DNA of 64,000 nucleotides from UBA7703 sp034926785 (GTDB lineage Bacteria; Bacillota; Clostridia; Christensenellales; CAG-138). The DNA lies in NCBI GenBank assembly GCA_034926785.1, contig JAYFQU010000032.1, forward strand, positions 1 to 64,000. The letters are read 5' to 3'. The notes under the pieces were generated by a model. The model was not told where the DNA came from and did not search any database. It saw nothing but the letters and a program-made list of their open reading frames with translations. This document shows, in pieces, positions 62,318 to 64,000 of this stretch. Position 1 is the first letter of the stretch. Every line of letters begins with the position of its first letter. A program made the position numbers and the translations under genes.

Positions 62318-62444
62318 CGGCGAAATCGCATCTCTTTTTCAGAAGACAGAAAAAACCGAGATTGCCTGCCGGCGCTCCGGCAATATTTCCGTTTGGCCCG
62401 ATATGACGTAATTGTGAAACTCCGGCTTCTTTGGATGGATTGGA

Positions 62445-62473
62445 TTGCAGTTCTGCCAACAATTCAATATAAT
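62445..62473 (+). promoter_or_regulatory. Promoter of the lipoprotein gene
   Basis: TTGCAG (62445-62450), 17-base spacer, TATAAT (62468-62473), about 52 bases before the ATG at 62526. Confidence 0.6.
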
Positions 62474-62525
62474 GAAATCATTCAGGCACATAGAATTACG
62501 TCCTGCCGGAGGGTTATCAGAATCA

Positions 62526-62918
62526 ATGCGAAAACTAATTTCAATTATCCTTCTAACGCTCTCGCTGTTTTGTTTTTTAGCGGGTTGTAAAGCGGAGTCC
62601 ACCACCATTTTAAATACCGAAACAAAGCTGTTTTACGGCGGAAGCCAAATTGAAGTCACCGTTCGCGAGCTCAAGGTGGACGGCGGCAAAACCACTGCGC
62701 GCATCCGCTTTCTCAACCTGGGCACAGAGGAGCTAGGGTCGATTCAGGCATTGGTTGAGTTCATCGACAAGGACGGCAACACCATCAAGAGCACGGTGCT
62801 TGACGATACCTTTGACACGCCCGTCGCCGTAGGCGAAAGCTTCAGCGAAACTGCGGAATGCGACAGCAGTTCCAAAATCACAGGCGTATATGTCGCGGAA
62901 TATGTGCCGGAATCCTAA
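62526..62918 (+). CDS. Small lipoprotein with FxLYD-like fold
   Basis: The 130-residue protein starts MRKLISIILLTLSLFCFLAGC, a lipoprotein signal ending at Cys21. The mature part VRELKVDGGKTTARIRFLNLGTEELGSIQALVEFID... (written here in part) looks like an FxLYD or similar immunoglobulin-like beta-sandwich often used in extracytoplasmic lipoproteins. The function is unknown. The start follows GGAGGG by 12 bases. Its stop overlaps the convergent DUF5131 stop by four bases. Confidence 0.75.
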   Translation: MRKLISIILLTLSLFCFLAGCKAESTTILNTETKLFYGGSQIEVTVRELKVDGGKTTARIRFLNLGTEELGSIQALVEFIDKDGNTIKSTVLDDTFDTPVAVGESFSETAECDSSSKITGVYVAEYVPES

Positions 62919-63682
62919 TCTATCCCCCGCTTTTCGGTATTGATACTTGCCTTACGTGCCTGCGCGTGCTGTATTGCGCGCTTGATTTGATATTGCCTTC
63001 CATCCTTTACAAAATTTGCACCGGTCTGCTTAAACCGGAACGGGACATCCGCCTCAATGCACTGTCTGCGAATGTCAAGAACCCAATTGTAGTTGCAAAG
63101 GCGCGCCTCGTCGCCGGATTCCCCGCCTACGGTGACGCTCTCCACCCAGTCCCCCAGATAAGGCGAGAGATCGATGCGCTCCAACAGCGGTTCGCAGACG
63201 ATCATCTTATGCCAAATTGGCAGACTGCGAAATACGGGCAGCCGCTCGTCAGCCTTTGCCTGGTTTTCTACCGTACAGCAGATGGAAACATTCGGATATC
63301 CTTCTCCCCAGTCCTCCGGAAGACACCGCTCAAACCGCGTGATTCGTTTTGTGATGAACAGAAAGCCACAGTCCGAACGCTCGCGTATCATACGCCAGGC
63401 TTCGTTTCTCCAGCCATCCGCATCCTCGAGCAAAAAATCCGAGGTGAAGCACGTCCAGAAAAATCCGCCGGAGGGTATTTTATAGGAACCATCCCTCGCG
63501 TGCGCTACCGGCAGATAAAAGTCGTTCGTTTTCCGAATCATGCTCGCATCCTTCCCGTGGCGGGCATCCATTCGATAGACATAGCAATGCGCGCATCCGG
63601 CTGAAATCTTATGGCAGCCATGCCAGGGGTTCCAGTTGATGCCTCCGCCGTACTCCGTCTTGGGTCTGATTGTTTCTTTCAT
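62915..63682 (-). CDS. DUF5131 (phage Gp37/Gp68-like) family protein
   Basis: The 255-residue product begins MKETIRPKTEYGGGINWNPWHGCHKISAGCAHCYVYRMDARHG (in parts): NWNPWHGC...GCAHCYVYR is the DUF5131 opening with a Cys set (C, C, C) like the cluster site of radical-SAM-type proteins. Further motifs KTNDFYLPV, PSGGFFWTCFTSDFL, CTVENQAKADERLP and VGGESG fit the family. Members occur in phages and bacteria; chemistry is not established. Start at 63682 is favoured over the GTG at 63748, though the ribosome site is weak. Confidence 0.85.
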   Translation of the reverse strand: MKETIRPKTEYGGGINWNPWHGCHKISAGCAHCYVYRMDARHGKDASMIRKTNDFYLPVAHARDGSYKIPSGGFFWTCFTSDFLLEDADGWRNEAWRMIRERSDCGFLFITKRITRFERCLPEDWGEGYPNVSICCTVENQAKADERLPVFRSLPIWHKMIVCEPLLERIDLSPYLGDWVESVTVGGESGDEARLCNYNWVLDIRRQCIEADVPFRFKQTGANFVKDGRQYQIKRAIQHAQARKASINTEKRGID

Positions 63683-63732
63683 GTTATTCGTTCCGTTTGC
63701 TTTTTCGCCGCTTTGGTTCACATTTGGTTCCG

Positions 63733-63762
63733 TTGACAATCGTAACACCGGTACAGTATAAT
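63733..63762 (+). promoter_or_regulatory. Promoter of the UPF0316 gene
   Basis: TTGACA (63733-63738), 18-base spacer, TATAAT (63757-63762), 25 bases before the ATG. Near-consensus hexamers. Confidence 0.8.
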
Positions 63763-63787
63763 CGGCAAGCTGAAAGGAGGTTGAACC

Positions 63788-64000
63788 ATGAATCAGTTCT
63801 TACAGGCGATTGAAACCTTCGCCCAAGGTTCAACGATCTGGGTCTATCTTTTCATATTCTTTGGAAAAATCCTGGAGGTCTCGTTTGGCACGCTCCGTAT
63901 CGTGCTCATCAACCGCGGCGAGCGTACCATTGGCTCCATGATTGCCATCGTGGAAATCACGCTCTGGCTCATCGTGGCCAGCAGCGTCCTCACCGGATTT
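63788..64000 (+). CDS. UPF0316 / DUF2179-type membrane protein, 5' part
   Basis: The frame is cut by the window end after 71 residues. FFGKILEVSFGTLRIVLINRGER (in parts, about 24-46) followed by a second hydrophobic helix is the start of the UPF0316 family, membrane proteins usually carrying a C-terminal DUF2179 domain. AAAGGAGG stands 7 bases before the ATG, an optimal ribosome site. Function unknown. Confidence 0.85.
   Translation, partial: MNQFLQAIETFAQGSTIWVYLFIFFGKILEVSFGTLRIVLINRGERTIGSMIAIVEITLWLIVASSVLTGF

Noticed and set aside
62360..62383. Terminator hairpin ATTGCC...GGCAAT before the lipoprotein promoter
   Set aside because: Imperfect stem and no clear gene ending there on either strand; not listed as a feature.

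Overview
The window reads as a chromosomal segment of a low-to-mid GC Gram-positive anaerobe of class Clostridia (Bacillota), most likely an uncultured gut lineage. This is inferred from the gene order miaB-ymcA-mutS-mutL-miaA-ynbB, from two T-box leaders, from a LexA box of the Bacillus/Clostridia type and from strong AGGAGG-type ribosome binding sites. No rRNA, prophage, insertion sequence with a transposase, or CRISPR array was seen. Nearly all of it is housekeeping DNA; the accessory part is confined to the left 3 kb and to the intergenic stretch at 33.7-34.1 kb.

Layout. 1-3121: five consecutive DNA hairpins, a decayed GH114-type gene, then small minus-strand genes (VanZ-like, cupin, unknown, methyltransferase, DUF488). 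3232-3998: eight minus-strand tRNA genes with their own promoter and terminator. 4125-12609: plus-strand RNA-modification and mismatch-repair operon. 12611-18848: lexA, a divergent Cys-rich gene, a XerS-like recombinase with a perfect dif-geometry inverted repeat just upstream, rnhA, proC, and valS under a Val-type T-box. 19192-27886: DUF885 lipoprotein, rluD-like gene, lspA, lytic transglycosylase, coaE, polA, pdp. 27968-33681: glycerate-kinase-like protein, ABC-F, then a plus-strand cell-wall hydrolase coupled to a radical SAM gene. 33.7-34.13 kb: repeat-rich element with promoter and terminator. 34139-45836: ROK kinase, HAD phosphatase, proA, amino acid permease, GH36 alpha-galactosidase, DegV, a cyclic-di-GMP GGDEF/HD-GYP sensor, DUF1653. 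45865-59664: AzlCD and DUF815 ATPase downstream of the branched-chain amino acid operon cimA-ilvB-ilvD-leuA-leuC-leuD-leuB-ilvN-ilvC under an Ile-type T-box. 59743-64000: pyruvate kinase, GNAT, two tRNA-Ser genes, lipoprotein, DUF5131, and the start of a UPF0316 membrane protein.

How the genes work together. CimA makes citramalate from pyruvate and acetyl-CoA. LeuC/LeuD/LeuB can carry it to 2-oxobutyrate, and IlvBN/IlvC/IlvD then serve both Ile and Val, so an AUC-specifier T-box at the head of the whole operon is logical. AzlCD downstream would export excess branched-chain amino acids. MiaA and MiaB act in sequence on tRNA A37 and flank MutS/MutL. proA and proC are present at separate loci; proB was not seen.

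The strongest candidates for something undescribed are: (i) the perfect 14-bp inverted repeat with a 6-bp centre directly upstream of the XerS-like recombinase gene, a plausible single-recombinase dif site that also surrounds its promoter -35; (ii) the 33.7-34.13 kb element, which combines a promoter, a 12-bp closing helix, a GAAA-tetraloop hairpin, exact-period 72-bp tandem repeats and a strong terminator, and looks like a structured RNA or a mobile repeat; (iii) the five-hairpin array that starts where a GH114 gene is cut off.
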